The notes beneath the pieces were generated by a model. It had not been told where the DNA came from, searched no databases, and was given only the letters and a program-made list of their open reading frames with translations. 32,047 nt of DNA. Source: Symploca sp. SIO2E6. Lineage in GTDB: Bacteria; Cyanobacteriota; Cyanobacteriia; Cyanobacteriales; Coleofasciculaceae. The stretch is from the NCBI GenBank assembly GCA_010672425.1, contig JAAHGR010000001.1, positions 1 to 32,047 on the forward strand, written 5' to 3'. This document shows, piece by piece, positions 25,227-32,047 of the stretch; position 1 is the first letter of the stretch; each line of letters begins with the position of its first letter. Position numbers and translations under genes: made by a program.

Positions 25227-25802
25227 ATGATCATGACAGCAGTAACAACAACCCAAAAACAGGGCAACCTAATTCTTCAGCCAGTTTTAGGCTCCCGTCG
25301 GTTTAGCAACTATTGGTGGGCAACAATTGTCTCTTTCGGAGGTGCAGGCTTCTTCTTAGCAGGGCTTTCTAGCTACTTTAAAGTCAATTTACTTCCTGTT
25401 GGTGATGCAACGCAACTGCTGTTCATTCCCCAGGGAGTAGCTATGGGGTTCTACGGTATTGCTGGTCTGCTTTTGGGGATTTACTTGTGGCTGCTTATCC
25501 TTTGGGATGTGGGAGGTGGTTACAATGAGTTCAACAAGGAAACAAGCATGGTCAAGATTTTTCGCTGGGGTCTTCCAGGAAAGAATCGTCGGGTAGAATT
25601 CAGTTGTCGTATACAAGATGTTCAGTCGATTCGAGTAGAGATTAAAGAAGGTATCAACCCCCGCAGAACTCTCTACCTCCGTGTTAAAGACCGCAGAGAA
25701 ATTCCTCTAACTCGAGTTGGACAGCCAATATCACTGTCGCAACTGGAAAATCAAGGGGCAGAGCTTGCTCGTTTCTTGGTAGTTCCCCTTGAAGGATTGT
25801 AA
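25227..25802 (+). CDS. ycf4: Photosystem I assembly protein Ycf4
   Basis: A 191-residue thylakoid membrane protein with the family pattern GSRRFSNYWWA, two membrane helices (about 30-50 and 70-95), then a soluble C-terminal half with FRWGLPGKNRR and QDVQSIRVEIKEGINPRRTLYL. Ycf4 is an assembly factor for photosystem I; in cyanobacteria it is helpful but not essential. A second ATG at 25233 could be the start. It is divergent from psbD, a neighbourhood shared with several other cyanobacteria. Confidence 0.95.
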   Translation: MIMTAVTTTQKQGNLILQPVLGSRRFSNYWWATIVSFGGAGFFLAGLSSYFKVNLLPVGDATQLLFIPQGVAMGFYGIAGLLLGIYLWLLILWDVGGGYNEFNKETSMVKIFRWGLPGKNRRVEFSCRIQDVQSIRVEIKEGINPRRTLYLRVKDRREIPLTRVGQPISLSQLENQGAELARFLVVPLEGL

Positions 25803-25828
25803 TCTAAGTAGCTCGACACCATCTAGCT

Positions 25829-25905
25829 CAATACTGCTCGGATAAGCCCCAATTCTTCTTCCCCAGTTCATCTTTACGATTACTTCTCTTAACCGAGCAG
25901 TATTG
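25829..25905. repeat. 18-bp inverted repeat downstream of ycf4
   Basis: CAATACTGCTCGGATAAG (25829-25846) and its inverse at 25888-25905 match at 17 of 18 positions, with 13 consecutive perfect pairs at the ends, around a 41-bp pyrimidine-rich centre. The right arm is also present at 145-160. It may be a small palindromic mobile element, or it may end ycf4 transcription. Confidence 0.65.
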
Positions 25906-25988
25906 CCATCTACCTACCCAAACACAGTTTACATAAGGCAATGCAAAATGATTTAGTGGCTAAGGCCAAAACTAACGGTGAATTAAAC

Positions 25989-26729
25989 ATGCATATCAAA
26001 ATCCAGCGCTGGCTATCATTAGTATTGGTTTTGGGTGTTCTGGTTTTAGGAGGGTGTGGCACGCCTGAGTCGGCAGCTTTAGACCCTGCAAACTCCTCAA
26101 CCGCTGAAACAGAATCTACTTCTGTCACTCAAAACCCTAGTTCCCAAGTAAGTGATCTCCCCAGGCTAGAAGGAAAAGCTACAGTGGTGTTGACGGTTAA
26201 AGACTCAAAGATCACTATTGAAGTAGATGGAACTAATGCTCCAATTACAGCAGGAAATTTTGTTGATTTAGTAGAGCGAGGGTTCTATGACGGACTGGTG
26301 TTTCACCGCGTAGTACCAGATTTTGTTGTTCAGGGTGGTGACCCTCAAGGGAAAGACCCAAATTTTCCAGTAGAACGTTTGGGAACAGGCAGTTTTGTCG
26401 ATCCAGAAACTTCTCAAGTTCGTTATATACCTTTGGAAATAAAGCCCAAAGGTGCCGACACTCCTATTTATAGCAAAATTGTAGATACTGTATCTACTCC
26501 TATTGAGTTACAGCATACTCCTGGTGCTGTTGCTATGGCTCGCTCCCAACCCCCAGACTCTGCTTCTTCTCAGTTTTACATTGCTTTGTCACAACTGCCT
26601 TCTTTGGATGGTCGTTATGCTGTCTTTGGTTACGTCAAAAAAGGTATGGAGGTTGTAGACACAATCCAACGAGGTGATCAGATTGAGTCAGCCAAGGTTA
26701 CTCAAGGCAGTGAAAACTTAAAAAAATAG
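25989..26729 (+). CDS. Cyclophilin-type peptidyl-prolyl isomerase lipoprotein
   Basis: A 246-residue protein. The start at 25989 places a lipoprotein signal at the N-terminus (LVLVLGVLVLGGC, lipobox Cys23); the ORF also opens at 25941 with 16 extra residues. After a Ser/Thr-rich linker comes a cyclophilin domain (about 70-240) with GNFVDLVERGFYDG, FHRVVPDFVVQGGDPQG, GAVAMARS, SSQFYIAL and LDGRYAVFGYV. The catalytic arginine (FHRV) is present. The tryptophan of eukaryotic cyclophilins is leucine here, as in many bacterial forms. It probably helps fold proteins in the periplasm or thylakoid lumen. Confidence 0.92.
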   Translation: MHIKIQRWLSLVLVLGVLVLGGCGTPESAALDPANSSTAETESTSVTQNPSSQVSDLPRLEGKATVVLTVKDSKITIEVDGTNAPITAGNFVDLVERGFYDGLVFHRVVPDFVVQGGDPQGKDPNFPVERLGTGSFVDPETSQVRYIPLEIKPKGADTPIYSKIVDTVSTPIELQHTPGAVAMARSQPPDSASSQFYIALSQLPSLDGRYAVFGYVKKGMEVVDTIQRGDQIESAKVTQGSENLKK

Positions 26730-26803
26730 CGGTTTCCTAGCAAGTTGCAAACTTCTTACCAAATCCTGGTTAGTTACCCGGTGTTTTGAGAAAACCGCGA
26801 AAT

Positions 26804-26837
26804 CCTGTAGAGACGTTGCAGGCAACGTCTCTACAGG
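26804..26837. repeat. 34-bp perfect palindromic repeat
   Basis: CCTGTAGAGACGTTGC (26804-26819) and its inverse (26822-26837) form a 16-bp perfect stem with a 2-base loop. This GTAGAGACGTTGC palindrome type is dispersed in many cyanobacterial genomes. It could also end transcription of the isomerase gene. Confidence 0.75.
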
Positions 26838-26861
26838 GCTGGATATAACGGATTCATATAT

Positions 26862-27004
26862 ACCGGATTTGGTATCATATCAAATCCGGCTAAACACTTA
26901 TCCTATCCTTCTACCTTACAACCTTCTTTCTTCCCTTGGAGCCTTCTGCCTTGGAGCCTTATTGCCACCGAAGTGTAACTATTCCACCGGATTTGATATC
27001 ATAT
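26862..27004. repeat. CCGGATTTG palindrome and direct repeat
   Basis: CCGGATTTG (26863-26871) and CAAATCCGG (26881-26889) form a hairpin. The first 19 bases (from 26862) recur at 26986-27004 with one change. In between is a twice-repeated CCTTGGAGCCTT. This repeat-built stretch forms the open but unlikely N-terminal extension of the next gene. Confidence 0.6.
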
Positions 27005-27027
27005 CCCTCTTGTGCTCTTTATTTCCC

Positions 27028-28302
27028 TTGTCCTTAAACCAAATAGTTGTTACTGGTATCGGTTTAGTCTCTGCTTTGGGTGGACTCAAACCTAGCTGGC
27101 AGCGTCTGCTTGCCGGTGAATCTAGCATTAAAATACACCAACCTTTCCCAGATTTATCCCCCCGACCCCTGGCATTGATTAATCAGACATCATCTGCTTT
27201 GGAAGAACTCACCCAGCTAGCTGTAGCAGAGGCACTTCAGGATGCTGCTCTAGAAATGCCGCTACCAGATTGCGGTGTTGTAATTGGTTCAAGTCGTGGT
27301 TGTCAAGCTTCTTGGGAGCAACTGGCGAGGGGGATGGGAGGATGGGGGGATGGGGAGATGGGGAGATGGGGAGACAAGGGAGATCTTGACACTTACCAAT
27401 TCCTTACTTCCCATTCCTCATTTCCAAACGACAAACAACAAACAACAAACAACAAACAACAAACGACAAACAACAAACAACAAACAACAAACTTAGAACA
27501 TTGGTTAGATCTGCTTCCCCACCAAGCCGCGATCGCAACTGCTCGTCAGGTGGGAGCCATCGGTCCAGTACTAGCACCAATGGCAGCTTGTGCCACTGGG
27601 ATTTGGGCGATCGCTCAAGGCTTTGAACTAATCCAAACTGGTTGTTGCCAGCGAGTAATTGCTGGTGCGGTGGAAGCACCTGTCACTCGTCTGACCCTCG
27701 CAGGATTCGACAAGATGGGTGTTCTGGCAACCACTGGTGCTTACCCTTTTGATCGGCATCGGGAAGGCTTGGTTTTAGGAGAGGGAGCAGCTGTCTTAAT
27801 TTTAGAGTCAGCTGATTTAGCCTTCCGTCGAGGAGTTCCAGTTTATGGACAAATCTTGGGTTTTGGCTTGACATCTGATGCTTATCATGCTATTACACCA
27901 AATCCAGATCGGGAAAGTGCGATCGCAGCTGTAAAGCAATGTTTAGAACGCTCTCATATTTCTCCTGCTGAAATTGACTATATCCATGCTCATGGTACTA
28001 GCACTCAACTAAATGACCAGAAAGAAGCTGAACTGATGCAAAAGCTATTTCCTCAAGGTGTTCCAGTCAGTTCTACCAAAGGAGCTACAGGTCATACATT
28101 GGGAGTTTCTGGAGCTTTGGGAGCAGCTTTTTGCCTGATGGCATTGAGGCATCAACTCTTGCCTCCCTGTGTGGGGTTGCAGGAATCAGATTTTGATTTG
28201 GATTTAGTGATTAAACCGCGTCGAGAAGAAGTACAGCGGGTGCTTAATTTTAGTTTTGGGTTTGGAGGACAAAATACGGTGATGGCTCTGGGTAAGATCT
28301 AA
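27028..28302 (+). CDS. Beta-ketoacyl-ACP synthase family protein with repeat insertion
   Basis: A 424-residue FabF-like condensing enzyme. TTG at 27028 is taken as start because the conserved fold begins at QIVVTGIGLVSALGG; the frame is open back to 26869 through repeat sequence. The catalytic triad is present: C188 (AACATG), H322 (HAHGTST) and H356 (GATGHTLG). The family extends acyl chains by decarboxylative condensation with malonyl-ACP. Between LAR and LEHWLD, codons 27331-27492 encode 54 residues that come from tandem repeats (GGWGDGEMGRWGD, then TTNNKQQ heptads). The insertion sits in a surface-loop region before the active-site strand, so the enzyme may still work. The HGTST triplet is HGTGT in most FabF proteins. 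Confidence 0.88.
   Translation: MSLNQIVVTGIGLVSALGGLKPSWQRLLAGESSIKIHQPFPDLSPRPLALINQTSSALEELTQLAVAEALQDAALEMPLPDCGVVIGSSRGCQASWEQLARGMGGWGDGEMGRWGDKGDLDTYQFLTSHSSFPNDKQQTTNNKQQTTNNKQQTTNLEHWLDLLPHQAAIATARQVGAIGPVLAPMAACATGIWAIAQGFELIQTGCCQRVIAGAVEAPVTRLTLAGFDKMGVLATTGAYPFDRHREGLVLGEGAAVLILESADLAFRRGVPVYGQILGFGLTSDAYHAITPNPDRESAIAAVKQCLERSHISPAEIDYIHAHGTSTQLNDQKEAELMQKLFPQGVPVSSTKGATGHTLGVSGALGAAFCLMALRHQLLPPCVGLQESDFDLDLVIKPRREEVQRVLNFSFGFGGQNTVMALGKI
27331..27492. repeat. Composite tandem-repeat cassette inside the KAS gene
   Basis: Same module order as at 1319-1733 but shorter: GGGGAGAT-type octamers, a single GGGAGACAAGG unit, a linker GACACTTACCAATTCC, a degenerate CCATTCCTCATTTCC stretch, then CAAACAA heptamers with CGACAAA variants. 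It is 162 bp, exactly 54 codons, with no stop codon. Confidence 0.9.
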
Positions 28303-28523
28303 TACCAAATCTGGTATAGATATCCCTGTTTTAAGAAAGCTGGGGGAGCTGGGTGAGCTGAGGGAGAAGATATATATATCTTCATATAGACATTCCCTTG
28401 AGTACAAGTAATGTTATTTTACTCATTAGCTCTGGGAGCAACAATGCTTTTGTAGCAAATACGGTAATCTTACCGTTGTGCCCTCATGCTGTGCTGAGTT
28501 GGAAGCTGGGTCTAGCAATAGTA
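28303..28523. other. Spacer with palindromes between KAS and comEC
   Basis: It contains TACCA-AATC-TGGTA, AGCTGGGGG/GAGCTG G-rich repeats (about 28338-28364) and an 18-bp perfect palindrome GAAGATATATATATCTTC (28366-28383). The ComEC reading frame is open from a TTG at 28398, but that extension is not supported. Confidence 0.5.
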
Positions 28524-30872
28524 ATGAATCCTGCCAGTGGCGCTTTGCTAAGTTTCGCTTATATCCTAGGTCTATTGTCTACAGCCATTCTGGGATTCCC
28601 AATTAGTGCTGTTTCCTGGGAAAAATATATCTTATTAGTTATCGGTTTGGGTGTTTTAGGGGTGGTAGTAGCTATTACTCTACCCCGGTTTTGGCGAACG
28701 GGTCCAAGACCAAAACTTTGGCTGGCAACTGGCATCGTTGCCGCTTTGGCAGTAATCTATTTCCAAATGCGGATACCGCAACCTGCCTCCAATGAAATTA
28801 GCCAGTTTATTGATGCGGTTAATGGTGCAGTGACGGTGCAAGGCCAGGTTGAAAGTATACCTCGCCAAACCCGCAATCAGAAGTCTCAATTTTGGTTGCA
28901 GGCAGATCAACTTAATGAAATCCAAGGTAAAGATAATAATGGGGTTTTAAGTCAGGGAGTTACAGGTAAGTTATATGTAACGGTGCCTTTACTACAAGCA
29001 ACTGGTTTATCTATTGGTCAGAGGATTGCGATTACAGGTCTGTTGTATGCACCGAAGCCTCCTAAAAATCCCGGAGCATTTGATTTTAAAGCTTATTTGG
29101 CTCGTCAAGGTGCTTTTGCTGGTCTGAGTGGGTTACAAATTACTAGTTATGAGCCCATATCTGAGAAGTCCTGGGGATGGTGGAAACTACGGCAGCGTAT
29201 TCTGCGTGCTCAAGTTCGCTGGCTGGGAAGTCCCACTGGACAGTTGGTAAGTACGATGGTTTTGGGCAGACGTGCGGTGGATTTGCCCTACGAAATCCGT
29301 GACGAGTTTATTGCTGCTGGCTTGGCTCATGTATTGGCAGCCTCAGGATTTCATATCTCTTTGATTTTGGGTTTGGTACTGGGGTTAACCAAGCGTATGT
29401 CCGGGCGATCGCAATTTATCATTGGACTCAGTGTATTGGTAATCTATGTGGGCTTAACTGGTCTCCAACCTTCGGTGATGCGAGCTGCAATTATGGGATT
29501 GGGGGCATTAATTGCCTTATTGACTCAACGCAAGACTAAACCCTTGGGTTCTCTGTTAGTTGCTGCTACGATTTTGCTGCTGTGGAACCCTCTGTGGATT
29601 TGGGATTTAGGGTTTGAGTTAAGCTTTCTGGCAACTTTGGGATTGTTAGTGACAGCACCTCTACTAACCAAACAATTGGACTGGTTACCTCCTACACTGG
29701 CTTCCTTACTTGCAGTTCCCCTGGCAGCATCTTTATGGACATTACCCCTGCAATTATTTGTTTTTTATAGCTTTGCGCCTTATAGTTTAGCGGCAAATAT
29801 GATTTGTACTCCATTAATTACTGTAATCAGTATTGGTGGTGTACTCAGTGGGATAACATCATTAATTTTACCAGTAGTAGGAAGTAGCATCGCTTGGCTT
29901 TTAGAATATCCGGTTCAGTTATTAGTTTGGCTAGTAAGCTTCTTCAATAACTTGCCAGGAATTTCAGTAGCAGTAGGAAAGATTGCGGTTGTGCAACTGT
30001 TGCTACTATATGGGCTCCTTAGTATCAGCTGTCTTAGCCAGAAGTGGCGACGTCGTTGGTGGTTATTGGTCTTGGTTGGTGTAGCTTTAGTGATCATTCC
30101 TGCTTGGCAGACGAAGATCACCCAGTTTCAAGTAACAGTTTTAGCTACAGGTCAAGAGCAAGTTTTAGCAATTCAAGACCAAGGGGAAGTTACATTAGTT
30201 AATAGTGGGGAAGCTAATACAGCCACTTTTACTGTGCTACCTTTTTTGCAACAACAGGGGGTTAATCAAATTGATTGGGCTGTTGCTCTTGATGGGGAAC
30301 CTAGTCTGAGGAGTGGCTGGTTAGAGATGTTGGCAACTTTGCCGATTAAGAATTTTTACGATACTCTCCCAGAACAACTAGTTTCCCCGAATACTGTAGC
30401 CGCATTGGAAGCTAACACATTTCTCTATCAGCTCACCAATGCAGTGCAATCCCGACAGGGAAACTACCAACGAGTTGCCATCGGTCAAGAAATGGCTGTT
30501 GGCTCTACGATAATGAAGTTAATTCACCCTGAGCCACCAATATTACAGCTGCAAATCAATGACCAGACTTGGTTACTCTTGGGAAAATTAGCTCTGGATG
30601 CTCAACAACAGTTAGTTAAAACTAGTAATCTCCCTCCGACTCAAGTACTTTGGTTATCGGGAAAAAGCTTAGCACCAGAATTGTTAGAAGCCTTGCAACC
30701 ACAAGTGGTCATTGTTTCATCAAATACCATAGATCCAGATACAGCACAACTCTTGCGAAAATCGGAGATTATTTTCTATTTTACTGGTCGTGATGGTGCA
30801 ATTCAATGGACACCTCATAATGGTTTTGAAACCAATCTGGAAGTGATTAACAAGGATGCTCCGCTATTGTAA
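28524..30872 (+). CDS. comEC: ComEC/Rec2-family DNA uptake channel protein
   Basis: A 782-residue membrane protein; ATG at 28524 (NPASGALLSFAYILGLL) is chosen because it begins the first family helix. The N-terminal DUF4131-type domain follows (about 1-200), then the competence domain with FIAAGLAHVLAASGFHISLI, GLQPSVMRAAIMG and NPLWIWDLGFELSFLATLG (about 230-500). ComEC carries single-stranded DNA across the inner membrane during transformation. The C-terminal metallo-beta-lactamase-like region (about 575-780) lacks the usual HxHxDH and DTG metal motifs (where HPDADH is expected the text reads ALDGEPS), so it should not be a nuclease. The last 17 bases overlap the next open frame only by chance. 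Confidence 0.9.
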   Translation: MNPASGALLSFAYILGLLSTAILGFPISAVSWEKYILLVIGLGVLGVVVAITLPRFWRTGPRPKLWLATGIVAALAVIYFQMRIPQPASNEISQFIDAVNGAVTVQGQVESIPRQTRNQKSQFWLQADQLNEIQGKDNNGVLSQGVTGKLYVTVPLLQATGLSIGQRIAITGLLYAPKPPKNPGAFDFKAYLARQGAFAGLSGLQITSYEPISEKSWGWWKLRQRILRAQVRWLGSPTGQLVSTMVLGRRAVDLPYEIRDEFIAAGLAHVLAASGFHISLILGLVLGLTKRMSGRSQFIIGLSVLVIYVGLTGLQPSVMRAAIMGLGALIALLTQRKTKPLGSLLVAATILLLWNPLWIWDLGFELSFLATLGLLVTAPLLTKQLDWLPPTLASLLAVPLAASLWTLPLQLFVFYSFAPYSLAANMICTPLITVISIGGVLSGITSLILPVVGSSIAWLLEYPVQLLVWLVSFFNNLPGISVAVGKIAVVQLLLLYGLLSISCLSQKWRRRWWLLVLVGVALVIIPAWQTKITQFQVTVLATGQEQVLAIQDQGEVTLVNSGEANTATFTVLPFLQQQGVNQIDWAVALDGEPSLRSGWLEMLATLPIKNFYDTLPEQLVSPNTVAALEANTFLYQLTNAVQSRQGNYQRVAIGQEMAVGSTIMKLIHPEPPILQLQINDQTWLLLGKLALDAQQQLVKTSNLPPTQVLWLSGKSLAPELLEALQPQVVIVSSNTIDPDTAQLLRKSEIIFYFTGRDGAIQWTPHNGFETNLEVINKDAPLL

Positions 30873-30927
30873 AAGTTTGGGACTAAACTGGATTTGGTAT
30901 TGTCAAGTATTAGATCTTGTTTTTGCT

Positions 30928-31680
30928 ATGCATTTCCCTAGGATAAACCTTATCGCTCTAGCGACAATTGTCGGTGTCAATTGGGGATTTATTCTGCTTT
31001 CGCCGGTACTGGCTCAAACTCCAGATACCACACCAACACCAATAGAACAACCTCTGCCGCAGGAAACCCAGGAACTTTTGTCAGAGGAACAGTTCAACCA
31101 ACTTAATGATGTCGAAAAGATTGCTTATTTGGAGCGACTGTGGCAAAATGCTCAGCAAAAAGGCGATCGCGAATTGGATAGATTTGTTAAATTATATCGT
31201 TTTGGCAGACTCAACACTGCCCTACGCACCTTGACTAAAGATAACTTTAGCTGTGAGCTTACCTTTTTTAAAATAACACTATTCTCACTGCTCCTGCAAT
31301 CCAACTGCTAGCCTTGACTCATCAGCAACGGGAACAGTTGGGAGAAAATGACTGGTCTTCTTTCCGAGCAAAGGATGCTTTAGTTGTGGGCAATCCTACC
31401 ATGCCTTGGGTTGCACCGGCTTTGGGAGAATCACTGCAACAGCTACCATCACTACCAGGTGCTCAACGGGAAGCTGTAGCGATCGCTTCTTTATTGAATA
31501 CCCAAGCTATCATAGGTAAGCAAGCTACCAAAGCCAGGATTGAGGAACTGATGCCCCAAGCCAGGATTATTCTTCTAGCAACCCACGGCTTACTAGATAC
31601 CATGCGAGGATTAGGAAGTGCGATCGCTTTTACTCCTCAAGATCAGCACCTCTCCAGAAGAAGGCTTGATCGGTGCATCT
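30928..31680 (+). pseudogene. CHAT-domain protein, broken by deletion and frameshift
   Basis: The first piece (30928 to about 31240) encodes a signal peptide (LIALATIVGVNWGFILLSPVLAQT), a Pro-rich linker and a helical start (LNDVEKIAYLERLW), then loses sense and stops at 31311. The second piece (31314-31680) resumes in CHAT-domain sequence: DALVVGNPTMPW, LPSLPGAQREAVAIASLL, ARIILLATHGLLD with the catalytic-type His. It then breaks off after SAIAFTPQD, before the CHAT cysteine. Large cyanobacterial CHAT proteins normally carry TPR repeats between these parts, so a large middle segment is missing. It is not expected to be functional. Confidence 0.82.
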
Positions 31681-31896
31681 GATGAGAAACAATTGGCTTA
31701 CGCTTTGTCCGAAAAACGAGTTATTTTCACATTTGATGATGATTTTCTCAGCTTAGCTTCAACGGGAATTAAACATTGCGGTATTATTTATACTCGTCAA
31801 CAACGTCAGTCAATTGGAAAAATCATTAGTGATTTAATCTTAATTTGGGAATGTTTAGAACCTGAATATATGTACAACAATATTGAATTTTTGTAG
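31645..31896 (+). pseudogene. DUF5615 PIN-like toxin, 3' fragment
   Basis: In frame with a GTG at 31618, the recognisable part begins near EEGLIGASDEKQLAYAL and continues with KRVIFTFDDDFLSLAS, KHCGIIYTRQQ and IGKIISDLILIWECLEPE. This matches the C-terminal two thirds of DUF5615-type PIN-like proteins, toxins of type II toxin-antitoxin pairs. The N-terminal part with the first catalytic aspartates is missing and is replaced by the CHAT fragment, so this is a recombination scar. Confidence 0.75.
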
Positions 31897-32040
31897 CTTA
31901 TTTATTTAGGTTTGTTGGGAATTGATGTAATTGAATACTTTGATACAATGGCTCAAGAAAGAGGAATTTATTACCAATAATTAATCAATTTATATCTTCA
32001 AGATGGTGTTGTTAGTAAACGTGAACTATCGTTTGAGTAA
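31897..32040 (+). pseudogene. Antitoxin-like fragment (BrnA/CopG type) with internal stop
   Basis: In the frame that follows the previous stop codon the sequence reads GIDVIEYFDTMAQERGIYYQ, then TAA (31978-31980), then LINLYLQDGVVSKRELSFE and TAA at 32038. This is the pattern of small ribbon-helix-helix antitoxins (EYFKxMAxExGxPYQxLIN). One nonsense change at the codon after YYQ and the lack of a start point to a decayed gene. The partner toxin is not visible in the window. Confidence 0.65.
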
Positions 32041-32047
32041 TGCGATC

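Noticed and set aside
26869-27027. 53-codon extension of the KAS gene from TTG at 26869
   Set aside because: The stretch consists of the CCGGATTTG and CCTTGGAGCC repeats, and the conserved fold begins after 27028.
28398-28523. 42-codon extension of ComEC from TTG at 28398
   Set aside because: The family begins at the hydrophobic helix after the ATG at 28524; upstream codons match nothing recognisable.

Overview
The window is chromosomal DNA from a cyanobacterium, most likely a large-genome filamentous one. The evidence is a psbD-psbC pair beside ycf4, ycf23, a TamB/TIC236-type giant protein, RpaB-family signalling, several HIP1 octamers (GCGATCGC, for example near 9429, 16955, 24957, 27529) and many heptanucleotide tandem repeats. 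The style of repeats, with CAATTCC, CAAACAA and GGGGAGGT arrays next to genes, recalls Moorea/Symploca-like genomes; that taxonomic guess is inference. No rRNA, intact tRNA, CRISPR array or complete insertion sequence was found.

Layout. 1-498: non-coding, with a G-rich repeat in reverse orientation, a relic that looks like a decayed tRNA, and a 17-bp palindrome. 499-4692: a signalling cluster on the + strand, with an RpaB-like OmpR-family regulator, a three-PAS hybrid-like sensor kinase and an overlapping receiver-GGDEF regulator. A 415-bp composite tandem-repeat cassette sits directly in front of the kinase. 4834-5270 (-): hicBA toxin-antitoxin pair. 5491-8712 (-): a 1073-residue membrane-anchored coiled-coil protein with about 17 units of a 35-residue repeat and a TerB-C-like end. 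9086-13877: orphan fetB permease, a DegT/StrS aminotransferase, a secreted M48 metalloprotease and two Uma2-family genes; the first Uma2 gene is bracketed by inverted repeats. 13878-15573: ycf23 flanked by a 111-bp MITE-like palindrome and by a foldback structure with a five-copy 34-bp tandem repeat.

15574-21918: a 2114-residue TamB-family envelope protein. 22273-24801 (-): psbC and psbD, with ycf4 divergent at 25227. The usual psbD/psbC overlap has been pulled apart here, and both proteins carry substitutions at conserved arginines. 25989-30872 (+): a cyclophilin-type lipoprotein, a beta-ketoacyl-ACP synthase with a 54-codon in-frame repeat insertion, and ComEC with a degenerate C-terminal domain. 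30928-32040: a chain of broken genes, namely a CHAT-domain protein, a DUF5615 PIN-like toxin fragment and an antitoxin-like fragment with an internal stop.

How it fits together. The photosynthetic core genes (psbD, psbC, ycf4) and envelope or housekeeping genes (tamB, ycf23, comEC, M48, PPIase) are intact. The spaces between them are heavily invaded by short repeats and small palindromic elements. The most notable observation is that one composite repeat cassette occurs twice with the same module order, once in front of the kinase and once inside a fatty-acid-synthase-type gene. In the second place it is translated in frame.
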